From Flavobacteriales bacterium (GTDB lineage: Bacteria; Bacteroidota; Bacteroidia; Flavobacteriales; BACL11): 40,316 nucleotides of DNA. Position 1 is the stretch's first letter. Each line of letters begins with the position of its first letter. The stretch spans positions 1 to 40,316 of the forward strand of contig JABHQB010000036.1 in the NCBI GenBank assembly GCA_018695965.1. Direction: 5' to 3'. The notes beneath the pieces were generated by a model. That model did no database searches. It was given only the letters and a program-made list of their open reading frames with translations, and was not told the DNA's origin. Shown one piece after another: positions 17,505 through 25,664 of this stretch. The position numbers and the translations under genes were made by a program.

Positions 17505-19043
17505 ACATTTTTCTGCACATTTCTCTCCATCAATAGCTGCTGAAATAATACCTCCAGCATACCCTGCTCCTTCTCCACATGGAAAGAGTCCTTCAATCTG
17601 AGGGTGTTGGAAGGTGTTTTTATCTCTAGGAATACGAACAGGAGAGGAGGTTCTGCTTTCTGGAGCGTGTATTACCGCTTCATTGGTTAAATATCCCTTC
17701 ATTTGTTTACCGAATTGTTTAAACCCTTCTTGTAAATTTTTATTAATAAAATCAGGTAATACTTCTGATAATTTAGTTGAAGTAGTTCCAGGAAAATATG
17801 AGGTTTCTGGTATGTCTGTAGATTGTTTGTTGTTGGTAAAATCAACCAATCTTTGTGCTGGAACTTTTTGAGTTTCTCCTGCCAATTTCCATGCTTTTTG
17901 TTCTATTTCTTTTTGAAATTGAATTCCAGCTAATGGTCCAAATTCTTTATATTTTACAAAATCTTCTAACTTTAATTCAACTACAATCCCTGAGTTAGAA
18001 GTTTTAAAATCTCTTCTGGAGGGAGACCATCCATTGGTTACTACCTCTCCAGGACTAGTAGCACAAGGAGCTATGATTCCACCAGGACACATACAAAAAG
18101 AATAAACTCCTCTGCCATTTACTTGTTTTGCAAGCGAGTAGGGTGCAGGAGGTAAATATTCTCCTCTATCTTCACATTTATATTGTATCTGATCTATTAA
18201 TTCTTGTGTGTGTTCTACTCTAACACCAATTGCAAATTCTTTTACCTGTATTTCTATTTCTTTTTTATAAAGTAGTTCAAAAATATCTCTTGCCGAATGC
18301 CCTGTAGCTAATATTACTTTATTTGAGTTTATTGTATTATCTGAAAGTAGTTTTACTCCATCTACTTTATTATTTTTTAAAATAATATCGGTCACGCGAG
18401 AATTGAACAAAATCTCTCCTCCGTACTCCAAAATTGTCTCTCTGATTTTCTGAATAATTTGTGGAAGTTTGTTTGTTCCAATATGAGGATGAGCATCTAC
18501 TCTTATTTCTGGTGTAGCTCCATGCATAATAAGTACATCTAATACCTTGTTTACATCACCTCTTTTCTTACTTCTGGTATAAAGTTTCCCATCTGAGAAA
18601 GTTCCTGCACCACCTTCACCAAAACAGTAGTTAGAATCCTTATTTACAATATGTTCTTTTGTTAGTTTTGCTATATCTTTTCGTCTTTCTTGAACTGATT
18701 TCCCTCTTTCAATTACAATTGGTTTTTTACCTTTCTCTAATAGTTTTAAAGCAGCAAAAAGTCCAGCCGGTCCAGCTCCAATAATTATAATTTCTTCTTT
18801 TCCGTTTGCATCTTTGTATGCAGGAAGATTTTCTTTTTCTTTTACATGTTTTTCTGATACACAAACTCTTAGCTTTAGATTGATTTTCACTATTTTCTGT
18901 CTAGCATCTGTTGATCGTTTTAATATTTCTAGATGAGTTATTTCAACTTCTTCTATTTGCAACTTTTTTGCAACTATATTTAATAGTAATGCTCTTTTAG
19001 AAGCTTCTTCTGGTGATACTTGTATTTGTAAATCTTTAATCAT
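17502..19043 (-). CDS. FAD-dependent dehydrogenase-like protein (COG2509 type)
   Basis: A 513-residue flavoprotein. The FAD/NAD dinucleotide motif IIIGAGPAGLFAALKLLEKG starts near residue 87, preceded by an ~80-residue N-terminal domain. The segment GEGGAGTFSDGKLYTR, the CMCPGG motif and the C-terminal GLFPCGEGAGYAGGI are characteristic of the uncharacterised FAD-dependent dehydrogenase group COG2509. Substrate and electron acceptor are not known. The ATG at 19041-19043 is preferred over an in-frame upstream start at 19058, because the extra five residues (MYFCS) are atypical and a -7 box overlaps that region. Confidence 0.88.
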   Translation of the reverse strand: MIKDLQIQVSPEEASKRALLLNIVAKKLQIEEVEITHLEILKRSTDARQKIVKINLKLRVCVSEKHVKEKENLPAYKDANGKEEIIIIGAGPAGLFAALKLLEKGKKPIVIERGKSVQERRKDIAKLTKEHIVNKDSNYCFGEGGAGTFSDGKLYTRSKKRGDVNKVLDVLIMHGATPEIRVDAHPHIGTNKLPQIIQKIRETILEYGGEILFNSRVTDIILKNNKVDGVKLLSDNTINSNKVILATGHSARDIFELLYKKEIEIQVKEFAIGVRVEHTQELIDQIQYKCEDRGEYLPPAPYSLAKQVNGRGVYSFCMCPGGIIAPCATSPGEVVTNGWSPSRRDFKTSNSGIVVELKLEDFVKYKEFGPLAGIQFQKEIEQKAWKLAGETQKVPAQRLVDFTNNKQSTDIPETSYFPGTTSTKLSEVLPDFINKNLQEGFKQFGKQMKGYLTNEAVIHAPESRTSSPVRIPRDKNTFQHPQIEGLFPCGEGAGYAGGIISAAIDGEKCAEKC

Positions 19044-19047
19044 ACTA

Positions 19048-19055
19048 CAAAAATA
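19048..19055 (-). promoter_or_regulatory. -7-like box almost touching the flavoprotein start
   Basis: On the minus strand this reads TATTTTTG, an exact TAnnTTTG match, only 4 bases before the ATG at 19043. If used, the mRNA would start at or within the first codon. Confidence 0.35.
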
Positions 19056-19124
19056 CATTCTTTACTATGAAAAAGTAATATTGTCACAATTAGTTTTTTA
19101 TTAGGTATTCATTTAGAATGTATC

Positions 19125-19132
19125 TATATTTG
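19125..19132 (+). promoter_or_regulatory. -7 element of the subtilase gene
   Basis: TATATTTG, an exact TAnnTTTG match, 16 bases before the ATG at 19149. Confidence 0.5.
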
Positions 19133-19148
19133 TAAAAATTAAAATACA

Positions 19149-22100
19149 ATGAAAAAATTAGTTTTCTTATTATTTATTATATGTTATTCTATTTCCTCTT
19201 TTTCTCAGGAAAATAGAATTGTATTAAAATCAGGAACTTTTAAAACAGATTATTATTTTGATTTAAATATTTCAGATAATGACAACTATCGAATGTTATT
19301 CTTTAATCAAATTCCTAACCAAAAACAAAAGAATGAGTTACAAAAGTTAGGAGTGGAGTTTTTGTATTATTTACCTAAAAATATTTATGTTGTAAGTTTT
19401 AGTCAAAATATATCTGAAAATCAACTTAAAAAATACAATATAATTTCAGTTGTCAAAATAAAATCAGAATATAAAATTGATTATAAAATTCAGAGTAATA
19501 ATTTTCCTAAATGGGCTTTGAAAAATAATAAACTTTATATAAAGTTACTACTTTTTAAAGATGTGATAATTCCTGATGTGTTAGAAGAGATTAGAGTTTT
19601 ATCTGAATCAATAGAAGATTTAAATGAATTTTCTAATTCGGTTACAATATCTATTATTCCTAGTAATTTAAATTTGTTTTCAGAACTAAATTATGTTTCT
19701 TATATTGAAGCAATTGACCCTCCATCAGAAAAAGAGAATAATGAGGGAAGAACATTACATAGGTCGAATGTAATAAATACTAATTTCTCTACTGGTCGTC
19801 ATTATGATGGTAGTGGTATAAATATTATGATGCAAGATGATGGAGTTATTGGTCCTCATGTAGATTATAATGGTAGGGTAGATCAATCTAATTGTTCAGG
19901 TTGTAGCACTTCAAATTCTAATGATCATGGAGATCATGTGGCAGGAACTATTATGGGAGCAGGGAATATTGATCCACAAGCTGCAGGAATGGCAAATGGA
20001 GCATTTTTGTATGTATACTCTTCATCCAATAATAATTATTATGATGTGCCTACAATCTATCAGAATAATGATGTAATTATTACCTCAAAATCCTATTCAA
20101 ATGGATGTAATGCAGGATATACTTCACTATCTCAAGATTTAGATGAGCAAATAGTACTATATCCTTCATTATCTCATGTTTTTTCTGCCGGAAATGATGG
20201 TAATTCTGATTGTGGTTATGGAGCGGGAAGTAATTGGGGAAATGTAACTGGAGGACATAAACAAGCTAAAAATGTAATTGCAGTTGCAAACTTAAATGGA
20301 ATTGGAGATCTTGCTTCTTCTTCTAGTAGAGGTCCCGCAGCAGATGGAAGAATAAAACCTGATATCGCTGCAAAAGGAACTTCTGTTTGGTCAACCATAC
20401 CATCATATAGTTATGGTAATAAAACAGGCACTTCTATGTCATGCCCTGGTATAGCAGGTGTTATGGCACAATTATATCAAGCTTATAAAGATTTAAATGG
20501 AGGAGTTAATCCATCTTCTGATTTAATGAAATGTATTTTACTTAATTCTGCAGATGATATAGGAAACCAAGGACCAGATTTTAAACATGGTTGGGGAGAG
20601 GTAAATGCATATCGCGCTGTGAAACTTTTAGAAAATGGAAATTATCTTACAGATTCTATTATTCATGGTTCTGTAAATTCACATATAATTGATATTCCAA
20701 ATGGAGTTTCACAAGTAAAAATAATGACTTATTGGCACGATAAAGAAGCTAATACATCCTCTCTAATTGCCCTTGTGAATGATATTAATTCTTCTTTAGA
20801 TTATTTACCTCTTGGAGTAAATTACAATCCATTAGTTCTAGATCCAACTCCAAATCAATCGGCACTTAATTCTGTTGCGGTTCCTGGTATAGATAATATA
20901 AATAATATGGAGCAAATTGTTATTGTTAATCCTATTCAAGGTAACTATACTTTAAACATTAATGGATTTAGTATCCCATACGGACCTCAAAAATATTCAG
21001 TTACATACGAATTTATTACTGATGATATTGAACTAACCTATCCTATTGGAGGTGAAGGGTTTGTTCCTGGTGAAACAGAAATATTAAGATGGGATGCCTC
21101 TGAAGGAAATACTTCATTTACTTTAGAATATTCTACTGATGGAGGTAGTATTTGGAATACTATTACAACTAATGTAAATGCGGATGACAGGCACTATAGT
21201 TGGAATGTCCCAAATACAATCACTGAGCTAGCAAAAGTTAAAATTACCAGAGGAAATTTTACTGATGAAAGTGATGAAAACTTTACAATTGTTGGAGTGC
21301 CACAAAATATTATTGTAGATTGGATTTGTCCAGATTCTGTGTATGTTTCCTGGAACACAGTTAGCGGTGCCTCGTCTTATGAAGTGAGCATGCTAGGTAA
21401 TATTTATATGGATTCAATGACTACAAATACAAATACAAATGCATTCTTTCTAAATCCGAATTCTTCAGTTACGGATAGCTGGTTCTCAGTTTGCGCAAAA
21501 GTAAATGGAAAAAAGGGGAGGAGAGCTGTAGCTGTAAATTCACAACCAACTAATAATGGATGTGTTGCTCCACCAATTGCAGACTTTTATGTTTCATCAT
21601 TATCATCTTGTTCAGGGGAAATTACATTTTTTGATTTGAGTCAGAACCAACCAAATAATTGGAGTTGGGATTTCGGAGATGGAAACACTTCAAATTCACA
21701 AAACCCTACTCATACTTATCAAGGTAGTGGAAGTTATTCAGTACAATTAATAATTTCAAATAATCTGGGTGCAGATACTGTTTTTTACCAAAATATTATG
21801 ACTGTAAGTTATAATCCTGCTCCTATAACCTATAACGATACATCTTATGTAAACCCATCTTCATTTATTCTAAGTAGTCCTTCAAATAATGTAAAATGGT
21901 ATGCAGATACTTTAGGAAGTTCTTCTTTATATTCCGGAGCAAACTTTACTACTCCAATTTTAACTCAGAACACTACTTATTACGCTAAAGACTTTGGAGG
22001 ACCTACAGTATTTGGTGGTCCCTTAGATAATACCATTGGTGGAGGAGGATATTACAATAATGATAGACATCTGTTCATTGATTGTTATACTCCTTCTAAA

Positions 22101-22727
22101 TTGATTTCTTTTGATGTATATGCTGGAACATCACAGTCAATAACCTTTGAGTTAAGAGATGATAACTCTCAAGTTTTGGAAGATACTACAATTACGGTTC
22201 AGTTAGGACTTAATACTTTGAATGTAGACTTTAATGTTCCATCTATGAATGATTTAGAATTAGGAATCTCTACCGGAAATTCTGATTTATATAGAAATAG
22301 TTCAGGAGCTTCTTATCCTTATCCGATAGGTAACCTAGCAAGCGTTACAGGACACAATTCTCCTTGGGGAGATCCTGAATATCATTATTTCTTCTATAAT
22401 ATAAAGATGATGGAAAATTGTAATTCAGAGTATGCGGAGGCTACAGCAGTATTTATGACTCCTCAATCTATTGAGGAAAATAGTCAGATAATAAATGTTT
22501 TTCCAAATCCTACATCTGAATATATTAATATTGAAAGTGTTAATAATATAGATGAAATTAGAATTTTTGACATTCAATCAAGAGTAGTTTTTTCTGAGAC
22601 CATAAACTCCAAAACAAAGAAAATTAATATCTCAAATTTTAGTACAGGAGTATATATAACAGAGATTGTAACAAACAATATTGTTATAAGAAAAGAGTTT
22701 GTCATAAGTAATGATAAAACAAAATAA
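19149..22727 (+). CDS. Secreted subtilisin-like serine protease with canonical T9SS domain
   Basis: A 1192-residue S8 protease. Signal peptide 1-19; long pro-region about 20-200; catalytic domain with Asp230 (IMMQDDGV), His260 (NDHGDHVAG), oxyanion Asn349 (FSAGNDG) and Ser429 (GTSMSCPG). Then follow a jelly-roll-like P region, an FN3-like domain (about 717-800), a PKD domain (811-895, WDFGDGNTS), an Ig-like segment (900-950), the beta-sandwich-like module shared with the choice-of-anchor B protein (about 953-1093), and a canonical T9SS type A sorting domain (1115-1192, starting INVFPNPTSEYI). It is predicted to be exported across the outer membrane and to degrade proteins outside the cell. 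The last 17 bases overlap the DUF4294 gene. Confidence 0.93.
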   Translation: MKKLVFLLFIICYSISSFSQENRIVLKSGTFKTDYYFDLNISDNDNYRMLFFNQIPNQKQKNELQKLGVEFLYYLPKNIYVVSFSQNISENQLKKYNIISVVKIKSEYKIDYKIQSNNFPKWALKNNKLYIKLLLFKDVIIPDVLEEIRVLSESIEDLNEFSNSVTISIIPSNLNLFSELNYVSYIEAIDPPSEKENNEGRTLHRSNVINTNFSTGRHYDGSGINIMMQDDGVIGPHVDYNGRVDQSNCSGCSTSNSNDHGDHVAGTIMGAGNIDPQAAGMANGAFLYVYSSSNNNYYDVPTIYQNNDVIITSKSYSNGCNAGYTSLSQDLDEQIVLYPSLSHVFSAGNDGNSDCGYGAGSNWGNVTGGHKQAKNVIAVANLNGIGDLASSSSRGPAADGRIKPDIAAKGTSVWSTIPSYSYGNKTGTSMSCPGIAGVMAQLYQAYKDLNGGVNPSSDLMKCILLNSADDIGNQGPDFKHGWGEVNAYRAVKLLENGNYLTDSIIHGSVNSHIIDIPNGVSQVKIMTYWHDKEANTSSLIALVNDINSSLDYLPLGVNYNPLVLDPTPNQSALNSVAVPGIDNINNMEQIVIVNPIQGNYTLNINGFSIPYGPQKYSVTYEFITDDIELTYPIGGEGFVPGETEILRWDASEGNTSFTLEYSTDGGSIWNTITTNVNADDRHYSWNVPNTITELAKVKITRGNFTDESDENFTIVGVPQNIIVDWICPDSVYVSWNTVSGASSYEVSMLGNIYMDSMTTNTNTNAFFLNPNSSVTDSWFSVCAKVNGKKGRRAVAVNSQPTNNGCVAPPIADFYVSSLSSCSGEITFFDLSQNQPNNWSWDFGDGNTSNSQNPTHTYQGSGSYSVQLIISNNLGADTVFYQNIMTVSYNPAPITYNDTSYVNPSSFILSSPSNNVKWYADTLGSSSLYSGANFTTPILTQNTTYYAKDFGGPTVFGGPLDNTIGGGGYYNNDRHLFIDCYTPSKLISFDVYAGTSQSITFELRDDNSQVLEDTTITVQLGLNTLNVDFNVPSMNDLELGISTGNSDLYRNSSGASYPYPIGNLASVTGHNSPWGDPEYHYFFYNIKMMENCNSEYAEATAVFMTPQSIEENSQIINVFPNPTSEYINIESVNNIDEIRIFDIQSRVVFSETINSKTKKINISNFSTGVYITEIVTNNIVIRKEFVISNDKTK

Positions 22728-23289
22728 AATACTAATTCTATTCTTTGTAATTTCCTCTGTTTCTTATTCTCAGAAGCTAACACTAAAAGATTATGTAATA
22801 GAAGAAGGAGATACTATTTTACTTTCAGATATTCCTGTTATAGAAATTATTACATTTAAGGATGCAAAGGAGAAAGTAAGGTATAATAGACTAAAAAGAA
22901 AAGTTTTGAAAGTTTATCCGTACGCTATTTACACAAAGAATAAACTGAAGGAAATTGAAGAGGAACTTTCAGAAATAAAGAGAAGAAGAAAAAAGAAACA
23001 ACATACTAAAAAAGTATCGTCTTTTCTGAAAGAGGAATTAGGAGAGAAGATGAAAAAACTTACTAGGACAGAAGGAAATATATTAGTGAAGTTAATTTAT
23101 AGAGAAACAAATATCTCTACTTATAAATTATTAAAAGAGTACAGGGGGTCTGTAAATGCTTTCTTTTGGCAAACTACGGCTAAAATGTACGACAATAACC
23201 TAAAACAAGAATATGACCCTGTAAATAATAGGGAGGACATGTTAATAGAACATATTATTATAAATGCAAAATTAGAAGGGAAGTTGTGA
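22711..23289 (+). CDS. DUF4294 domain protein, exported
   Basis: A 192-residue protein with an N-terminal signal sequence (ILILFFVISSVSYSQ) and the DUF4294 hallmark regions: an initial strand pair (DTILLSDIPVIEI), a Tyr-rich stretch RLKRKVLKVYPYAIYTKNKL, a basic helix (EIKRRRKKKQH), and TEGNILVKLIYRETN. The family is widespread in Bacteroidota and its role is not known to me. It overlaps the subtilase by 17 bases in another frame, which indicates co-transcription and possibly a shared secretory context, although it lacks a T9SS tail. Confidence 0.85.
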   Translation: MIKQNKILILFFVISSVSYSQKLTLKDYVIEEGDTILLSDIPVIEIITFKDAKEKVRYNRLKRKVLKVYPYAIYTKNKLKEIEEELSEIKRRRKKKQHTKKVSSFLKEELGEKMKKLTRTEGNILVKLIYRETNISTYKLLKEYRGSVNAFFWQTTAKMYDNNLKQEYDPVNNREDMLIEHIIINAKLEGKL

Positions 23290-23312
23290 AGATTCCTTGC
23301 TAAATAGTCTAG

Positions 23313-23334
23313 ATCTTAAAATATCATTTAAGAT
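23313..23334. terminator. Hairpin between convergent genes
   Basis: An 8-base inverted repeat (23313-23320 with 23327-23334, loop of 6) lies in the short gap between DUF4294 and the choice-of-anchor L gene. It is AT-rich and no T-run follows on either strand, so its terminator role is weak. Confidence 0.3.
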
Positions 23335-24908
23335 TACTCAATAATTATCTTCTTTTCTACTGTTCCGTCATTGTATATGTAGAATAGTGTGGTGTTTCGT
23401 TTTTCGTTAACTTCTCTTCCTAGTATGTCTGTTATTTTAAGAAGTTTTTTGTTATAATTCTGTTCTTCTATTGCAGTTACTTCACAAACAGCAATACAAG
23501 CAGCTTGAGTAGGGTATATTCCGTTTCCTGTTCCTGGATCAACACAATTCCCCTGTACGTCACAATCCCAAGTTGGTGTAATTGTTATGTTCACTGGATT
23601 AGAACTTGCTACACATCCATTTGTATCAGTTATAGTGAGAATATAAGATCCAATTTGTGTTGGGATAAAATTTGCTGTTGTACCTACAGAAAGACCAGCT
23701 AATGTCCAGTTATACGAATATCCTGGAGTTCCTCCAATAACTGTTGATTGAAGTTGATTTCCATTTTGGGTAACTGATACTATTATCTGTGATGGAGATA
23801 AGATTGTAAAAGAGGTAGTTCCAAAAGTTCCTTGTGCATCTGTGATACTAACATTATATGTTCCTGCATTTAAATTATTAGGGTTTACTCCAAACCAATT
23901 AGTAACATACGGAGCTACCCCTCCACTAATACAAGCAGCAGCTGTTCCATTTGAATCTCCAAAACATTCTACATTTGTTGTAACTGTATTTACTGTAAGT
24001 GCGCCTGGTTCAGTAGCATCAAAACTTCCCGCTTCAAAGAATACTCCAGAATCATGTGAGTCATCACTACCATCTGCAATAGCTAATTTTATGTGGTAAA
24101 CATTACAAGGAATAACAGCAGCTGAGGCTGTAAATACATCTGTATATCCATTAAAAGCAGATACTGTAGCTGCACTATCATGGTTGTAATATTGACTATT
24201 AAGAGTGTTATTAACAGTAGAGATGGTAATTGGTAAAGATGGATTTGAGTTTGGAACAACAGCAATGTTAATAGCTCCACCAGGAAAAGCGGGAGGTGAG
24301 GCATATGGGCCGGTTATTCCAGGTCCAGAAATTAAAAAGGCAAAAACATCATTATAGTTGGAATTTACAAAAGTTAAATATTCTTCTGATGCAAAAACAT
24401 AGTTGAATGTAACCGTATCAGCAGATGGTACAAAATCAAACTCCAGAATAGCAGCGTCTCCTGTAGAAGATACTGTGAAAGTTTGTCCTATTAATCCTGG
24501 AACAGAATTTGCAATTGTTAGTAAATCTGGATCTGAATTCCCCATCAATGATGTTGAAAGAAAGTAGGTGTCTAATGCTGGAGTTGAGTCAATAATATTC
24601 CATGCAGAATCATAAATATAATCCCACCAAGGAAGAGTGTCTGATCCAGTATTTCCGATAGAATCTACACCACCAGTTGACAAAACAAATCCACTATCAA
24701 TACCAATTAATCCCATTGGATCTTTAAAGAATCCAATCTGAGAAGAATCTCCTATATAGCTATGATTTGATGTTAGTACACCATTCCCAATAAGTACATT
24801 GTCAATTAAATAAGATGGGTCATTAAAGTTCCCAGTAGTATTTATTTGTACTTGAGCAACGGATAACAGGGTGGTTGTACAAAATAATGATAGTAATATA
24901 TTTTTCAT
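23334..24908 (-). CDS. Secreted choice-of-anchor L protein with short T9SS-like tail
   Basis: A 524-residue protein with signal peptide (cut near 18). A choice-of-anchor L domain spans about 20-300 (VLSTGGVDSIGN, VTFNYVFASEEYLTF, YNDVFAFLISGPG). It is followed by a SprB-type repeat (about 305-372, CFGDSNGTAAACISGG), an Ig/PKD-like domain (378-445) and a small Cys-rich segment (CDVQGNCVDPGTGNGIYPT). The last 39 residues (486-524) are the closest to the consensus of the five short tails. SprB repeats occur in gliding adhesins, so an adhesive surface role is inferred. The gene stands alone, with no convincing -7 box upstream. Confidence 0.87.
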   Translation of the reverse strand: MKNILLSLFCTTTLLSVAQVQINTTGNFNDPSYLIDNVLIGNGVLTSNHSYIGDSSQIGFFKDPMGLIGIDSGFVLSTGGVDSIGNTGSDTLPWWDYIYDSAWNIIDSTPALDTYFLSTSLMGNSDPDLLTIANSVPGLIGQTFTVSSTGDAAILEFDFVPSADTVTFNYVFASEEYLTFVNSNYNDVFAFLISGPGITGPYASPPAFPGGAINIAVVPNSNPSLPITISTVNNTLNSQYYNHDSAATVSAFNGYTDVFTASAAVIPCNVYHIKLAIADGSDDSHDSGVFFEAGSFDATEPGALTVNTVTTNVECFGDSNGTAAACISGGVAPYVTNWFGVNPNNLNAGTYNVSITDAQGTFGTTSFTILSPSQIIVSVTQNGNQLQSTVIGGTPGYSYNWTLAGLSVGTTANFIPTQIGSYILTITDTNGCVASSNPVNITITPTWDCDVQGNCVDPGTGNGIYPTQAACIAVCEVTAIEEQNYNKKLLKITDILGREVNEKRNTTLFYIYNDGTVEKKIIIE

Positions 24909-24978
24909 AAGTTTTATTTTTTGTAAAAATAGGGTTTATTATTTTAGTGTAGATATATTGTTTATTCAGATTATAAAA

Positions 24979-25662
24979 TTAATTATCTATTAATGATTCT
25001 CCATTTAGATTTGTGGTGAGTATACTGCTCATATAATCAAAAAAAGGTCGTATTACCTGAAATGAATGTAACACTGTTTTATAAAATTTTTTATCTATAA
25101 CCTCTTTATTTTTAAATTTCCTTAGTAGTATGAAGTCCTTCTTATTTATTAATGTAATATTTGGATGGTTCTTGTTAAATCCTTTTGGGGCTTTTTTTAG
25201 TGAATGTCTCTTGTAAAACCCTCCAAATGTTTCTTTAATATCTTTTGTGTTTAAAATCTCAGTAATAGTTTCTCCATCCAATTCAAACTCTTTTCGTATT
25301 CTGAGTAAATCCTCTTTATTTGGTTGCCAAAAACCAACTGCCAAAAATGAACCATCAGGAGTTATTTCTAAATGATATCCTCCTCTAAGGGATTTAGTTG
25401 CTCTTTTGTAACCACAACTTCTGTATGTTTTATAAGGTGATTTATCTTTCGAGAAACGAATATCTCGGTAAATTCTGTAAACTTTCATTCCCTCCAAATC
25501 GTCTTTAGTTGAAAGTTCTTGAAAAACAGAGGTGAAAAAGGATTTTATTTTCTCTTCTTCCTCTAAATAATAATCTTTATTTTTAGCAAACCACTCTCTG
25601 TTATTGTTGTCTTTTATTTTGTTTAGAAACTTAAAGATAGAAGGATTTACTTGAGGATCCAT
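24979..25662 (-). CDS. DUF2461 (TIGR02453) family protein
   Basis: A 227-residue cytoplasmic protein of the DUF2461/TIGR02453 family. Typical segments are FKFLNKIKDNNNREWFAKNKD at the N-terminus, YRDIRFSKDKSPYKTY near 65-80, GGYHLEITPDGSFLAVGFW near 95-113 and FDGET-like LDGETITEIL. No function is established for the family. It starts 2 bases after the hutU stop, so it is the last gene of the DUF5522-like - hutU - DUF2461 operon. The link to histidine breakdown is only positional. Confidence 0.9.
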   Translation of the reverse strand: MDPQVNPSIFKFLNKIKDNNNREWFAKNKDYYLEEEEKIKSFFTSVFQELSTKDDLEGMKVYRIYRDIRFSKDKSPYKTYRSCGYKRATKSLRGGYHLEITPDGSFLAVGFWQPNKEDLLRIRKEFELDGETITEILNTKDIKETFGGFYKRHSLKKAPKGFNKNHPNITLINKKDFILLRKFKNKEVIDKKFYKTVLHSFQVIRPFFDYMSSILTTNLNGESLIDN

Positions 25663-25664
25663 AT

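Noticed and set aside
23313..23334. Strong terminator between DUF4294 and choice-of-anchor L genes
   Set aside because: The 8-base stem is almost all A/T and lacks a T-run, so I list it only as a weak hairpin.
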